This document shows, piece by piece, positions 10,823-19,072 of a stretch of 64,000 nt of DNA. The notes beneath the pieces were generated by a model. The model did not search any database. It saw nothing but the letters and a program-made list of their open reading frames with translations, and had not been told where the DNA came from. Origin of the DNA: Phreatobacter stygius (GTDB taxonomy: Bacteria > Pseudomonadota > Alphaproteobacteria > Rhizobiales > Phreatobacteraceae); contig NZ_CP039690.1 in assembly GCF_005144885.1 (NCBI RefSeq), forward strand, positions 620,001 through 684,000, in the 5' to 3' direction. Position numbers and translations under genes: made by a program. How positions within the stretch are numbered: position 1 is the stretch's first letter; every line of letters begins with the position of its first letter.

Positions 10823-12097
10823 ATGACGGACCCGGCCGGAAGCCCGCCGCCCCCCGGCCCTGGCCGGACGCGCCAGACCTCGATCTACCTGCGCGGCCTC
10901 GGCGGCAAGCTGCCGGCGGTGCCGGTGGCGCCGGCAGCGCTCGAGGACGCCGCCGGCCGGGCCATGGCGAAAAATGCCTTCGGTTATGTCGCCGGCGGCG
11001 CCGGCATGGAACGGACCATGGCGGCCAATCGGGCGGCCTTCGACCGTCTGGCCATCGTGCCGCGCATGCTGGTCGATGCCTCCCGGCGCGATTTTTCGGT
11101 GTCCTTGTTCGGCCGCACCCACAAGGCGCCGTTCCTGCTGGCGCCGATCGGCGTGCTGGAAATGGCCCATAAGCAGGCCGAACATGCAGTCGCACGCGCG
11201 GCCAGGGCCGAAGGCATCGGCATGGTCTTTTCCAACCAGGCCTCGGTCGCCATGGAACAGGTGGCGGCAACGCTCGGCGACACGCCGCGCTGGTTCCAGC
11301 TCTATTGGAGCACCGATGACGACCTGACCCGCTCGCTGGTGGCGCGCGCCGAAAAGTCCGGCTGCGAGGCGATCGTGCTGACCCTCGACACGACCATCCT
11401 CGGCTGGCGGCCGCGCGATCTCGATCTGGCGTCCCTGCCCTTCCTGCGCGGCCAGGGACTGGCGCAATATCTGACCGACCCGGTGTTCCTGAAGACGTTG
11501 CCGCCGACCCCGCCGGTGTCGCCGATCAAACCTTCCGGGCTCGATCTCGTCACCGCGCTGATCGACCTGATGTCGGCGGCGCGCCGCTTCGGCCTCAGCC
11601 TCACGACCGCCCGCTCGGCGGTCGCCCGTTTCACCCAGATCTATTCGCGCCCGGATCTCGTCTGGGACGACGTCTCCCGGCTGAAGGAGATGACCCGGCT
11701 GCCGGTGCTGCTGAAAGGCATCCAGAGCGCCGCGGACGCAAAACAGGCGGTTGAGCGCGGCGTCGACGGCATCGTCGTGTCGAACCATGGCGGCCGCCAG
11801 GTCGACGGCGCCATCGGCTCGCTCGACGCGCTGCCGGGCGTGGTCGCCGCCGCCGGCGCGACACCCGTGCTGTTCGATTCGGGCGTTCGGTCGGGCGCCG
11901 ACATGTTCAAGGCCCTGGCGCTCGGCGCCCGCGCCGTGCTGCTCGGCCGGCCCTATGTCTATGGCCTGGCGGTGGCCGGCGAACAGGGCGTGACCGAGGT
12001 GATCCAGAACATGATCGCCGAGCTCGACATCACCATGGCGCTGACCGGCTGCCGGAGCGTCGCCGACATCGCCAAGGCCGAGATGGTCAGGAGTTGA
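10823..12097 (+). CDS. FMN-dependent alpha-hydroxy acid oxidase, lactate 2-monooxygenase-like
   Basis: A protein of 424 residues of the L-lactate dehydrogenase/glycolate oxidase TIM-barrel family. The active-site signature [11 protein letters not shown] contains catalytic His322. The FMN phosphate region is [18 protein letters not shown]. The segments [17 protein letters not shown] and TDPVF closely resemble mycobacterial lactate 2-monooxygenase as I remember it, rather than LldD, so oxidation of lactate or another 2-hydroxy acid with O2 is likely. The N-terminus is Pro-rich. ATG 10823 is chosen by alignment; the frame is open upstream through the preceding gene but without homology there. 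Confidence 0.82.
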   Translation: MTDPAGSPPPPGPGRTRQTSIYLRGLGGKLPAVPVAPAALEDAAGRAMAKNAFGYVAGGAGMERTMAANRAAFDRLAIVPRMLVDASRRDFSVSLFGRTHKAPFLLAPIGVLEMAHKQAEHAVARAARAEGIGMVFSNQASVAMEQVAATLGDTPRWFQLYWSTDDDLTRSLVARAEKSGCEAIVLTLDTTILGWRPRDLDLASLPFLRGQGLAQYLTDPVFLKTLPPTPPVSPIKPSGLDLVTALIDLMSAARRFGLSLTTARSAVARFTQIYSRPDLVWDDVSRLKEMTRLPVLLKGIQSAADAKQAVERGVDGIVVSNHGGRQVDGAIGSLDALPGVVAAAGATPVLFDSGVRSGADMFKALALGARAVLLGRPYVYGLAVAGEQGVTEVIQNMIAELDITMALTGCRSVADIAKAEMVRS

Positions 12098-12170
12098 GGC
12101 GGAGCGGGCGTGGTTGAGATGAGACGATATGGTTGAGGAGAGACTGGGCGAACGACTGCCGGAAAATGCG

Positions 12171-12366
12171 CTACGTCACCCCCGGCGGAGCGAAGCGACG
12201 GGAAGGGGGTCCAGGGGTTGCAGGGCTTGTGGTCCGACGCCGCCAAATGCCGTGCCCGGCATGCGCTGTCGACGCTGCGAAATCACAAGAAGGCATGCGC
12301 CGAAAGCGTGACATGTCGACCCCTGGACCCCCTTCCCGTCGCTGCGCTCCGCCGGGGGTGACGTAG
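12171..12366. repeat. Family II inverted-repeat element, MITE-like, copy 1
   Basis: A 196-base element in the 387-base gap between the convergent lactate monooxygenase-like and TSUP genes. Its ends are 47-base inverted repeats (12171-12217 and 12320-12366) that differ at only one position; they begin CTACGTCACCCCCGGCGG. The 100-base centre shows no coding potential. A related copy lies at 53337-53488. No transposase is present. The remaining bases of the gap show nothing else. Confidence 0.8.
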
Positions 12367-12484
12367 GTGCGAGCAAACAACGCAGCCAACGACTCGCACC
12401 TCGATAAGGGCCCGACCGAAACATCGAAACCCGCGGCGCGATGTGGCCGGGGTGACCGAGGCCGCCCCGCCCGCGCTTTCGCGC

Positions 12485-13243
12485 TCAATTGACGAAATAC
12501 CAGAGCGAGAGCCCCAGGCCGCTGACGATGATGAGGCTGCGCATCAGGCGCTCCGGCACCCGGCGCGCCGCCAGTACCCCGATCCAGCCGCCGAGAATGC
12601 TCGCCACCGCGATCACCAGGCTCATCCCGAAATGGACGACGCCGGAGGCCAGGAAGACCGCCACCGCCATCGACTGCAGGACGATCGAGAGCAGGTTCTT
12701 GGCGGCGTTGACCGCGTGGTATTCGCCATCTTCGGTCAAGGAGAGCGAGGCCAGCATCATCACGCCCATGCCCGCGCCGAAATAGCCGCCATAGACCGAG
12801 ACCAGGCCCTGCGTCGGCACCGCCAGCCGCATGCCGCCTTTGGCCTTCTGGGTCGCCGCGGCCGTCCTGATGGCTCTCTGGAGCCGGGGCGTGCCGGCAA
12901 ACAGCACGGTGGCGAACAGCAGCAGCCAGGGCACCAGAGCGCGAAACGCCTGGTCGCCGGAGCGCAGCAGCAGGATCGCGCCGAGACCACCGCCGACAAC
13001 CGAGATCAGGCACAGCGGCAGCAGCCGTTTCAGCGCCGCCATGACCTCGCGGCGATAGGCGACGGTGGAGGCCACGGATCCGAGAACCACGGCCGCCGCG
13101 CTGGTGGCATTGGCCGCCACCGGCGGCACGCCAATGGCGAGCAGGGCGGAGAAGGTGAAGATGGTGCCGCCGCCGGCAATCGCATTCAGCGTTCCCGCGG
13201 CAAAGCCGGCAACCGCCAGCAGGACGATATCAAAGGTGGTCAT
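12485..13243 (-). CDS. TSUP family transporter (TauE/SafE-like sulfite/organosulfur exporter)
   Basis: An integral membrane protein of 252 residues with about eight hydrophobic segments and the TSUP repeat pattern. The N-terminal AGTLNAIAGGGTIFTFSALL contains the family's NxxxGGG motif, and a matching half repeat, GLVSVYGGYFGAGMGV, begins near residue 140. Members export sulfite, sulfoacetate or related anions; the substrate here is unknown. ATG 13243 is preceded by AGGAGCG. The AraC gene lies 64 bases upstream on the same strand. Confidence 0.85.
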   Translation of the reverse strand: MTTFDIVLLAVAGFAAGTLNAIAGGGTIFTFSALLAIGVPPVAANATSAAAVVLGSVASTVAYRREVMAALKRLLPLCLISVVGGGLGAILLLRSGDQAFRALVPWLLLFATVLFAGTPRLQRAIRTAAATQKAKGGMRLAVPTQGLVSVYGGYFGAGMGVMMLASLSLTEDGEYHAVNAAKNLLSIVLQSMAVAVFLASGVVHFGMSLVIAVASILGGWIGVLAARRVPERLMRSLIIVSGLGLSLWYFVN

Positions 13244-13307
13244 GGGCGCTCCTGGCGGCGATGAACCACCGGAGGGCGCCAGGGCTATAGAACGAAAGTG
13301 ATCGTCG

Positions 13308-14054
13308 TCAGGTCGTATGCGCGGCCTGGAACTGGCCGGGTGTCGCGCCGAACAGCCGGAGGAAGGTCCGCCCGAAATGGCTCTGGTCGCTGAACCCCGC
13401 GGCATAGGCGGTGTCCGAGATGGTCTCGCCGTCGCGCAGCAGCCGGCGGCCGAGATTCAGCCGGTCATTGATCCTGTAGGCATGGGGCGTCATGCCGAAA
13501 CTGCGCGAAAATATCCGGATGAAACCTTCGCGGCTGAAACCCAGCGCCGCGGCCGCCTCGCAAACCCGGTCGTGCCGGGCAACCGCTTCGAGCAGATGGC
13601 CGTCGGCGGTCAGGTGCGAAGCGGATGGGCCACACCACCCGGCCAGCAGCCGATCCTCGGCCATCCGGGCGGCGATGAACGCGATGACATCGCAGGGCGC
13701 GGTCTCCAGCAACTCCGGCGCGTCGGCAATGAGATAATCGAAGGCTTCGAGGACCTGGCGGGTCACCGCCGGCAGGGCATCGGGGGCGAGATAAAACTCC
13801 GCCGACCTGACCTCGCCCTGCAGCGACGGCAGGGCATGGTGCGGCCTCAGGCGCGGTATGATCAGAAGCTGGCCCGGATGCAGACGCAGGAGATGAGCGC
13901 CGATGCGATAGTCGCGGTGGCCGTTCCAGATCACCGAAACCTGCGCCTCCTCGTGGTAATGCAGCTGCAATCCCCCCGGGCGGCGGCCGATCCAGTCGGC
14001 GCCCTCCAAGAGCCGGCTGTCGCCGGCATAGTCGTAGCGAAGATTGTTCGGCAT
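13308..14054 (-). CDS. AraC family transcriptional regulator
   Basis: A protein of 248 residues with an N-terminal cupin-like effector domain (LQLHYHEEAQVSVIWNGH, LHPGQLLIIP) and a C-terminal double helix-turn-helix near residues 160-245 (AAALGFSREGFIRIFSRSFGMTPHAYRI, then DTAYAAGFSDQSHFGRTFLRLFG). The neighbours are an epoxide-hydrolase gene upstream and the TSUP gene downstream, all on one strand, so either may be its target. ATG 14054 is the only good start; the frame continues upstream through a 15-base tandem repeat. Confidence 0.85.
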   Translation of the reverse strand: MPNNLRYDYAGDSRLLEGADWIGRRPGGLQLHYHEEAQVSVIWNGHRDYRIGAHLLRLHPGQLLIIPRLRPHHALPSLQGEVRSAEFYLAPDALPAVTRQVLEAFDYLIADAPELLETAPCDVIAFIAARMAEDRLLAGWCGPSASHLTADGHLLEAVARHDRVCEAAAALGFSREGFIRIFSRSFGMTPHAYRINDRLNLGRRLLRDGETISDTAYAAGFSDQSHFGRTFLRLFGATPGQFQAAHTT

Positions 14055-14131
14055 TGGGGTGGTTCGGCTGTGACGGTTGGTTCGTTGCGAGAGCACGGGC
14101 GGTTCCTCAAGACCCTCGAGGGCCTGGCCGT

Positions 14132-14176
14132 CAAGTGCGATCCTGGCAAGTGCGATCCCGGCAAGTGCGATCCTGG
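14132..14176. repeat. Tandem repeat, 3 x 15 bases
   Basis: Three contiguous units of CAAGTGCGATCCTGG at 14132, 14147 and 14162, the middle one with C instead of T at position 13. They start 5 bases beyond the epoxide-hydrolase stop codon, in the 127-base gap before the AraC gene. The unit is a multiple of three, so it may be a decayed coding extension or a replication-slippage tract. Confidence 0.85.
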
Positions 14177-14181
14177 CCGTT

Positions 14182-15168
14182 TCAGAGCCCGCGCAGGAAA
14201 TCGACCAGCAATCCGTTGACCTCGTCGGCCCGCTCCTGCTGGATCCAGTGGCCGGCCATGTCGAGAACATGCAGGCCGCGCAGGCCCGGCAGGGTCTGCG
14301 GATAGGCCTCGACCTGCGCCTTCGAGGCCGGAAAGCGCATCACGCCGTCCTTGGCGCCGACGATGAACAGCGAAGGTTGGCGGATCGGCTGGCCGCGCCA
14401 GGGCGCGGTCAGGTGAAAATTGCGCGTCAGGTTGCGGTACCAGTTGAGCCCGCCGCGAAAGCCGGCCCGGCGGAACTCGCCGGCCATATAGGCCAGGTGC
14501 TCCCGCGGCAGCCAGTCCGGCAGTTCTTCCGGGTCGACGGTATTGCCGAGCACCCCGCCGGTCCCGAGCCGGGTCATGCCCTTGGTCCGGTCGCGCTGAT
14601 CGCCGGAGCCGGTGAAATAGAGCCGGCGCAGGCTGTCTTCCGGATCGCGATCCAGCTCGGCCTCGGCGATGCCCGGTGCCTGAAAGTACTGGATGTAGAA
14701 ATCGCGGATCTCGAGCTTTTCCAGCGCGGTCAGGAAGTCGACATGGCCGGGCGGGGTCCAGGGCACGCTCATGCCGGCGACCGCGCGGAACACATCCGGG
14801 CGGATCAGCGCCGCGTGCCAGGCGACCGGCGCGCCCCAATCATGGCCAACCACCACCGCGCTGGTCTCGCCGAGCGCCTTGACCAGGCTGACCTGGTCGG
14901 CGACCAGGTCGAGGATCGTATAGCGCTCGATCTCGGCTGGCGCATCGGTGCCGCCATAACCGCGCATGTCGGACGCCACCGCCCGGTAGCCGGCCGCGGC
15001 CAGCGCCTTCAACTGGTGGCGCCAGGACGCCCAGCCCTCCGGCCAGCCGTGGCAGAACAGCACCAGCGGGCCCTGCCCCGCCTCGGCATAACGGATAGTG
15101 ATGCCATTGGCCTTCACCATCTTCAGGGTGATCGCCGGATCAATGCTTGGGTCAATGCTTGGGGTCAT
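14182..15168 (-). CDS. Alpha/beta hydrolase, epoxide hydrolase type
   Basis: A protein of 328 residues of the alpha/beta-hydrolase fold. The oxyanion motif HGWPEG is at 40-45 and the nucleophile motif GHDWGAP has Asp110, an aspartate nucleophile as in soluble epoxide hydrolases and haloalkane dehalogenases. The catalytic His is in MAGHWIQQE near the C-terminus. The cap domain includes RRLYFTGSG. The HGxP motif favours epoxide hydrolase over dehalogenase. The N-terminus contains a short duplication (SIDPSIDP) encoded by a 12-base tandem repeat; Met17 is an alternative start. Confidence 0.82.
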   Translation of the reverse strand: MTPSIDPSIDPAITLKMVKANGITIRYAEAGQGPLVLFCHGWPEGWASWRHQLKALAAAGYRAVASDMRGYGGTDAPAEIERYTILDLVADQVSLVKALGETSAVVVGHDWGAPVAWHAALIRPDVFRAVAGMSVPWTPPGHVDFLTALEKLEIRDFYIQYFQAPGIAEAELDRDPEDSLRRLYFTGSGDQRDRTKGMTRLGTGGVLGNTVDPEELPDWLPREHLAYMAGEFRRAGFRGGLNWYRNLTRNFHLTAPWRGQPIRQPSLFIVGAKDGVMRFPASKAQVEAYPQTLPGLRGLHVLDMAGHWIQQERADEVNGLLVDFLRGL

Positions 15169-15310
15169 GCGTCTGCCTCTCGCAGCCTGGTCGGACCTGC
15201 CCGCAGATGTCGGGTCGCGGGGCAGCGTCGCACGGATGAGGTCCGCACGGCAGGGGGCGCGAAAAGAGCAACTTTTTGGTTGCATTTCTGCATCGACACT
15301 GCCATGTAAA

Positions 15311-15328
15311 GGCAACCAGGAGGTTGCC
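15311..15328 (+). promoter_or_regulatory. Inverted repeat over the SRPBCC ribosome binding site, likely ArsR operator
   Basis: GGCAACC-AGGA-GGTTGCC is a perfect 7-base-arm dyad that contains the AGGAGG ribosome site of the SRPBCC gene. A further GGTTGC occurs upstream at 15278-15283. The gene pair ends in an ArsR repressor, so autoregulation through this site is a reasonable inference. An RNA hairpin masking the ribosome site is an alternative. Confidence 0.45.
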
Positions 15329-15331
15329 AAT

Positions 15332-15778
15332 ATGTCCGACCGCATCGAAAAGACCATCGAATTGAACGCTCCCGTCGAGCGGGTCTGGCGCGCGCTGACC
15401 GACCACAAGGAGTTCGGCGAATGGTTCCGGGTCAAGCTGGACGGCCCGTTCACGCCAGGTGAAGTGTCAACCGGCCGGATCACCTATCCCGGTTATGAGC
15501 ACGTCAAATGGGAGGCCCGGGTCAAGCAGATGGAGGCGCCACGCCTGTTCTCCTTCACCTGGCACCCCTATGCGGTCGAGCCCGACGTGGACTATTCCAA
15601 GGAACCCCCGACGCTGGTCGAATTCCGGCTCGAACCGGTCACCAAGGGAACCCGCCTGACCATTGTCGAATCCGGGTTCGATGCGCTGCCGAGCCACCGG
15701 CGGCCCGACGCGCTGCGCATGAACGACGGCGGTTGGGACGAACAGCTCAGGAATATTCAAGCCCATGTTGAGCCCTAA
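15332..15778 (+). CDS. SRPBCC (AHSA1-type) domain protein
   Basis: A protein of 148 residues with the Bet v 1-like fold of the Aha1 C-terminal family (IEKTIELNAPVERVWRALTD, GRITYPGYEHVKWEARV). Such proteins bind hydrophobic ligands and are very often encoded just upstream of an ArsR regulator, as here. ATG 15332 follows AGGAGG. The 3' end overlaps the ArsR gene by 14 bases, implying translational coupling. The ligand is unknown. Confidence 0.85.
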   Translation: MSDRIEKTIELNAPVERVWRALTDHKEFGEWFRVKLDGPFTPGEVSTGRITYPGYEHVKWEARVKQMEAPRLFSFTWHPYAVEPDVDYSKEPPTLVEFRLEPVTKGTRLTIVESGFDALPSHRRPDALRMNDGGWDEQLRNIQAHVEP

Positions 15779-16103
15779 GGCCCAGGCCGATCGGGCCAAT
15801 CCGGCGCCGGTCTTCGCGGCTCTCGGAGACCGCACCCGCCTGTCGCTGCTGACCAAGCTGAGCGACGGGCAGACGCGATCGATCGCCAGCCTGTCCGCTG
15901 ATACCAGGCTGACCCGGCAAGCCGTCACCAAGCACCTGCGCGTGCTGGAAACCGCCGGGCTGGTGGCCAGCACGCGCGCCGGCCGGGAAAGCCTGTTCGC
16001 CTTCAGACCCGAACCGATCGGCGAGGTCAGGGCCTATCTCGACGCGGTGTCGCAGCAATGGGACGATGCCTTGTCGCGGCTTCGCGCCTTTGTCGAACGC
16101 TGA
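15765..16103 (+). CDS. ArsR/SmtB family transcriptional regulator
   Basis: A winged-helix regulator of 112 residues: PVFAALGDRTRLSLLTKLSDG forms the N-terminal helices, and SADTRLTRQAVTKHLRVLETAGLV is the recognition helix-turn-helix near residues 43-66. There are no clustered cysteines typical of metal-sensing members, so it probably senses an organic ligand or acts with the SRPBCC protein. It overlaps the preceding gene by 14 bases. The likely operator lies at 15311-15328. Confidence 0.88.
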   Translation: MLSPKAQADRANPAPVFAALGDRTRLSLLTKLSDGQTRSIASLSADTRLTRQAVTKHLRVLETAGLVASTRAGRESLFAFRPEPIGEVRAYLDAVSQQWDDALSRLRAFVER

Positions 16104-16116
16104 GCCAACGGAGGGC

Positions 16117-17640
16117 TCAGGCCCGGCTGGGCGCGAAGGTCCTGGCGATGGCGAGCACGCCGAGCGCCGCCGCCACCGGCACCAGGGCGATCAGCGGCGA
16201 GCCCGCGGCCGCCAGGCCGGCCGCGGCGGCCCAGGCGATCGAGACCAGCGCCTCGGCGAAGGTGGCGACACGCGAGGCGGTCTGGCGGCGGCGGAACGCG
16301 GCGCGTTTCGCCGTCGTCTTGAACAAGAGCTGGATGGCGGTGGCGCTGGCGGCGGCGGCAAGGATCGCGACGGTCGCGATGCCGGCCGCGGCCGGTGACA
16401 GCAAGGCGACGGCGAAGACCAGCGGCGCCATCGGCAGCGCCACGGCGATCAGCACCGCCTGGATCTTGGCCTGCAGCACGGCGCTGGCCGACAAGGGCGC
16501 GGTGGCCACCAGGTCCGGAGCGTCCTCGCCCGAAATCGCCAGCCAGGCGAGGCCGCCGGCAAGCTGCCCCGCCGCCATGACCAGCACCGGCACGATCAGC
16601 GGCGCCGGGTTGGCGCCCTTGCCGAAACTCTGCCACAGCAACAGCGCCGGCGGGATCAGGTAGAGCAGTTGCATCAGCGTCTGCGACAGGAGCCAGGGGT
16701 CGCGGGCGAGCAGCTTCAATTCCTTGGCGCGCAGCGCGCCCGCCGGACCGACCGCGACGAAACGCGCCGGGCGGGCGCCGCCACGCCCCGTCGTGCGTGT
16801 CATGCTGGCGGCGATGACGAGGTCGGCGAAGCGGCGCGAGGCCCCGGCAATGGTGGCGCCGAGCAAAGCCAGCGCCGCGACCAGCAGGCCAGCCACCAGC
16901 GCCACCTCGCCGGTTGCCGCGCGCACCGGCCACCACACCGGGCTGTCGAGCATCGGCGTCGCGGCGATCACCACCTCGCTGCGCAGGACGTCGAAGCGTT
17001 CGAGCCCTTGATGACCCATGATCGCCACGACCTGAAGGCCAATGACGATGGCTGCGCCGACCACCGCCGCCACGATCTGCGCGGCCAGCCGGGTGCGCTG
17101 CGGCCCGGCGATGCGGAACAAGGCCAGGGTCGCGAGAATGGCGAGCGCCGCCGCCGATGCGCTCATCGCGGCGAGCACCCCATAGGCCCAGAGCCATTGC
17201 GCGCCGCCCTTGATCGCCAGCATGTTGACGAACGGACCGACCACCAGGAACGCCATCGCCGTGCTGCCCGCGGCGATGCCGGCAAGGCGTAGCGCGAAGA
17301 GCGCGCGGGCGGGCGCCGGCGACGACAGGATGAGATCGACGTCGCCACGCGCATAGAGCACGCGGGTGACCGATTCCATCGCCTGGGACAACATCAGCAT
17401 CCAGGCCATGGCGGCGGCGGCGGTGAGCAGCAGGAACCGGCCCCGATCCGGCGCGTCGGCGACGCTTGCCAGCGAGGCGACGCTGAAACCGGCGATCAGG
17501 TGCAGGCCGGCCAGCGCCACCACCGCGAACAGCGCCGCGCGCAGCACGCCATGGCGATGGCCGCGCAGCCACCACAGCCATTCGCGCCAGGTCAGCCGCA
17601 TTTCCTGGCGGGCGAACCAGGTGAGCGAAGCGCTGGTCAT
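16117..17640 (-). CDS. ABC exporter permease subunit (ABC-2-like)
   Basis: A membrane protein of 507 residues with roughly ten or more hydrophobic segments (for example VLRAALFAVVALAGLHLIAGF, AQIVAAVVGAAIVIGLQVVAI and LSPAAAGIATVAILAAAASA). Soluble stretches such as LYARGDVDLILSSPAP are typical of large ABC-2-type exporter permeases. Its start overlaps the stop of the ATPase gene by 4 bases (ATGA), so the two form one exporter. The substrate is unknown. Confidence 0.75.
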   Translation of the reverse strand: MTSASLTWFARQEMRLTWREWLWWLRGHRHGVLRAALFAVVALAGLHLIAGFSVASLASVADAPDRGRFLLLTAAAAMAWMLMLSQAMESVTRVLYARGDVDLILSSPAPARALFALRLAGIAAGSTAMAFLVVGPFVNMLAIKGGAQWLWAYGVLAAMSASAAALAILATLALFRIAGPQRTRLAAQIVAAVVGAAIVIGLQVVAIMGHQGLERFDVLRSEVVIAATPMLDSPVWWPVRAATGEVALVAGLLVAALALLGATIAGASRRFADLVIAASMTRTTGRGGARPARFVAVGPAGALRAKELKLLARDPWLLSQTLMQLLYLIPPALLLWQSFGKGANPAPLIVPVLVMAAGQLAGGLAWLAISGEDAPDLVATAPLSASAVLQAKIQAVLIAVALPMAPLVFAVALLSPAAAGIATVAILAAAASATAIQLLFKTTAKRAAFRRRQTASRVATFAEALVSIAWAAAAGLAAAGSPLIALVPVAAALGVLAIARTFAPSRA

Positions 17641-18401
17641 GCCGCCAGCCCGGGATCATGGGCGGCAACGAGCTCCAGGAAGACGTCTTCGAGCGAGCCG
17701 CCGGACAATCCGGAACGCCGGCCGGATTGCCGTGCCAGTTCCTCCAGCGTGCCTTCGGCGACCAGCCGGCCCTGGGCGATCACGCCGATCCGCTCGGCCA
17801 TGCGCTCGGCGACTTCGAGAATGTGGGTGGTCAGGATGACAGTGGCGCCGGCCCGGACACGGGCGATCAGCACGTCCTTCACCAGGCGCGCCGAGCCGGC
17901 ATCGAGCCCGGTCAGCGGTTCGTCGAGAATGATCAGGCGCGGCTCATGCACCAGCGCGCCGGCCAGCGCCACCTTCTGGCGCATGCCCTTGGAGAAACCC
18001 TCGCAGCGCTCGTTGGCATGGCGGCCAAGGCCGAGAAGATCGATCAGCTCGCGGGCCTGGGCCTCGGCATGGACCGGCGCGACAGCCCACAGCCCCGCGA
18101 CGAAGGCGAGATATTCGAGCGGCGTCAGCTTGTCATAGATCATCGGCTCGTCGGCGACCCAGGCGATCAGCTGCTTGGCGGCCACCGGGTCGGCCAGCGC
18201 ATCGATGCCGAACACCGAAATCGTCCCGGCATCCGGACGCAACAGGCCCGCCACCATGCGCAAGGTCGTCGTCTTGCCCGCGCCGTTCGGCCCGAGCAGG
18301 GCGTAGAATTCGCCGGCGCGCACGGTGAGGTCGAGGCCATCGACCGCCGGACGGTCGAAAGCCTTGGCGAGGTGGGTGAGAACCAGGGCTGGTGGAGACA
18401 A
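17637..18401 (-). CDS. ABC exporter ATP-binding subunit
   Basis: A protein of 254 residues with Walker [10 protein letters not shown], signature FSKGMRQKVALA (a variant of LSGGQ common in exporters), Walker B RLIILDEP and switch TTHILE. This pattern is that of ABC-2-type drug or lipid exporters (CcmA class). The TTG at 18401 is chosen as start because GAGGAG lies eight bases upstream; another in-frame TTG at 18434 is possible. It overlaps the permease gene by 4 bases. Confidence 0.85.
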   Translation of the reverse strand: MSPPALVLTHLAKAFDRPAVDGLDLTVRAGEFYALLGPNGAGKTTTLRMVAGLLRPDAGTISVFGIDALADPVAAKQLIAWVADEPMIYDKLTPLEYLAFVAGLWAVAPVHAEAQARELIDLLGLGRHANERCEGFSKGMRQKVALAGALVHEPRLIILDEPLTGLDAGSARLVKDVLIARVRAGATVILTTHILEVAERMAERIGVIAQGRLVAEGTLEELARQSGRRSGLSGGSLEDVFLELVAAHDPGLAA

Positions 18402-18705
18402 TGCAGCGGCTCCTCGAACGAAGGCTCGGGGCAAACGAAGGGCCTAGAGGAGGCAAGCCGCATTGAGATGAGGTAAAGCCATATGGTGAATTGGCGGTTT
18501 GGCGGCGATTATCCGGCCGGAACCCCGGCGCTGGCCGGAATCATCATCGCAAGCAGGCCGTTCCAATGATCACTGGGCGCCGATTGGCGCCATCACGCCG
18601 CCTCGGCAACGCCGTCCCTGGTGACAGCAAGCCTTCGCCGTGCGTCACTGTCGCCGCAACGGGACCCCGACCATCTCGACGGGCTCGATCACAGGGAGGA
18701 ATGCC
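18402..18705. other. Divergent intergenic region, 304 bases
   Basis: No gene seen between the divergent ABC ATPase and EthD genes. It holds a short hairpin (GGCGCC-GATT-GGCGCC), a CATATG palindrome and the AGGGAGGA ribosome site of the EthD gene. No strong promoter hexamers are visible. Confidence 0.5.
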
Positions 18706-19014
18706 ATGGCTCGGCTGCTGGTGATGTACAAGACGCCCAAGGATATGGCGGCTTTCGACACCTACTATTTCGAGACCCATGTTCCGCTCGCCAAGACGAT
18801 CCCGGGCCTCGGCAAATACGAGGTCAGCCGCGGCCCGGTGGCGACACCCGCCGGCGCCTCGGGCTTTCATTTGATCGCCATCCTGCATTTCGATGATCTG
18901 GCCGCGATCCAGAAGGCTTTCGCGAGCCCGGAAGGGCGGGCAACGGCTGCGGATGTCGGAAAATTCGCGACCGGCGGCGTCGATATGTTGCTGTTCGACG
19001 ATCGCGAGGTGTGA
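18706..19014 (+). CDS. EthD family protein
   Basis: A protein of 102 residues of the dimeric alpha/beta-barrel EthD family: MARLLVMYKTPKDMAAFDTYYFETHVPLAKTIPGL carries the typical FxxYYxxxHVPL motif. The family includes EthD of ethyl tert-butyl ether degradation and many small accessory proteins; the specific role is unknown. ATG 18706 follows AGGGAGGA. The thioesterase gene begins 58 bases later and may be co-transcribed. Confidence 0.85.
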   Translation: MARLLVMYKTPKDMAAFDTYYFETHVPLAKTIPGLGKYEVSRGPVATPAGASGFHLIAILHFDDLAAIQKAFASPEGRATAADVGKFATGGVDMLLFDDREV

Positions 19015-19072
19015 AGCGGCGCATTGCGCGCGCGGTGATCCGGCCCGGCCATCCGCCTGATGGCCTGTGAGA

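Noticed and set aside
14132-14176. CRISPR-like array
   Set aside because: The three 15-base units are directly contiguous with no spacers and there are no cas genes.
13308-14270. A longer AraC protein starting inside the tandem repeat
   Set aside because: The extra N-terminus is encoded by the 15-base repeat and overlaps the hydrolase gene; the cupin domain starts at the ATG at 14054.
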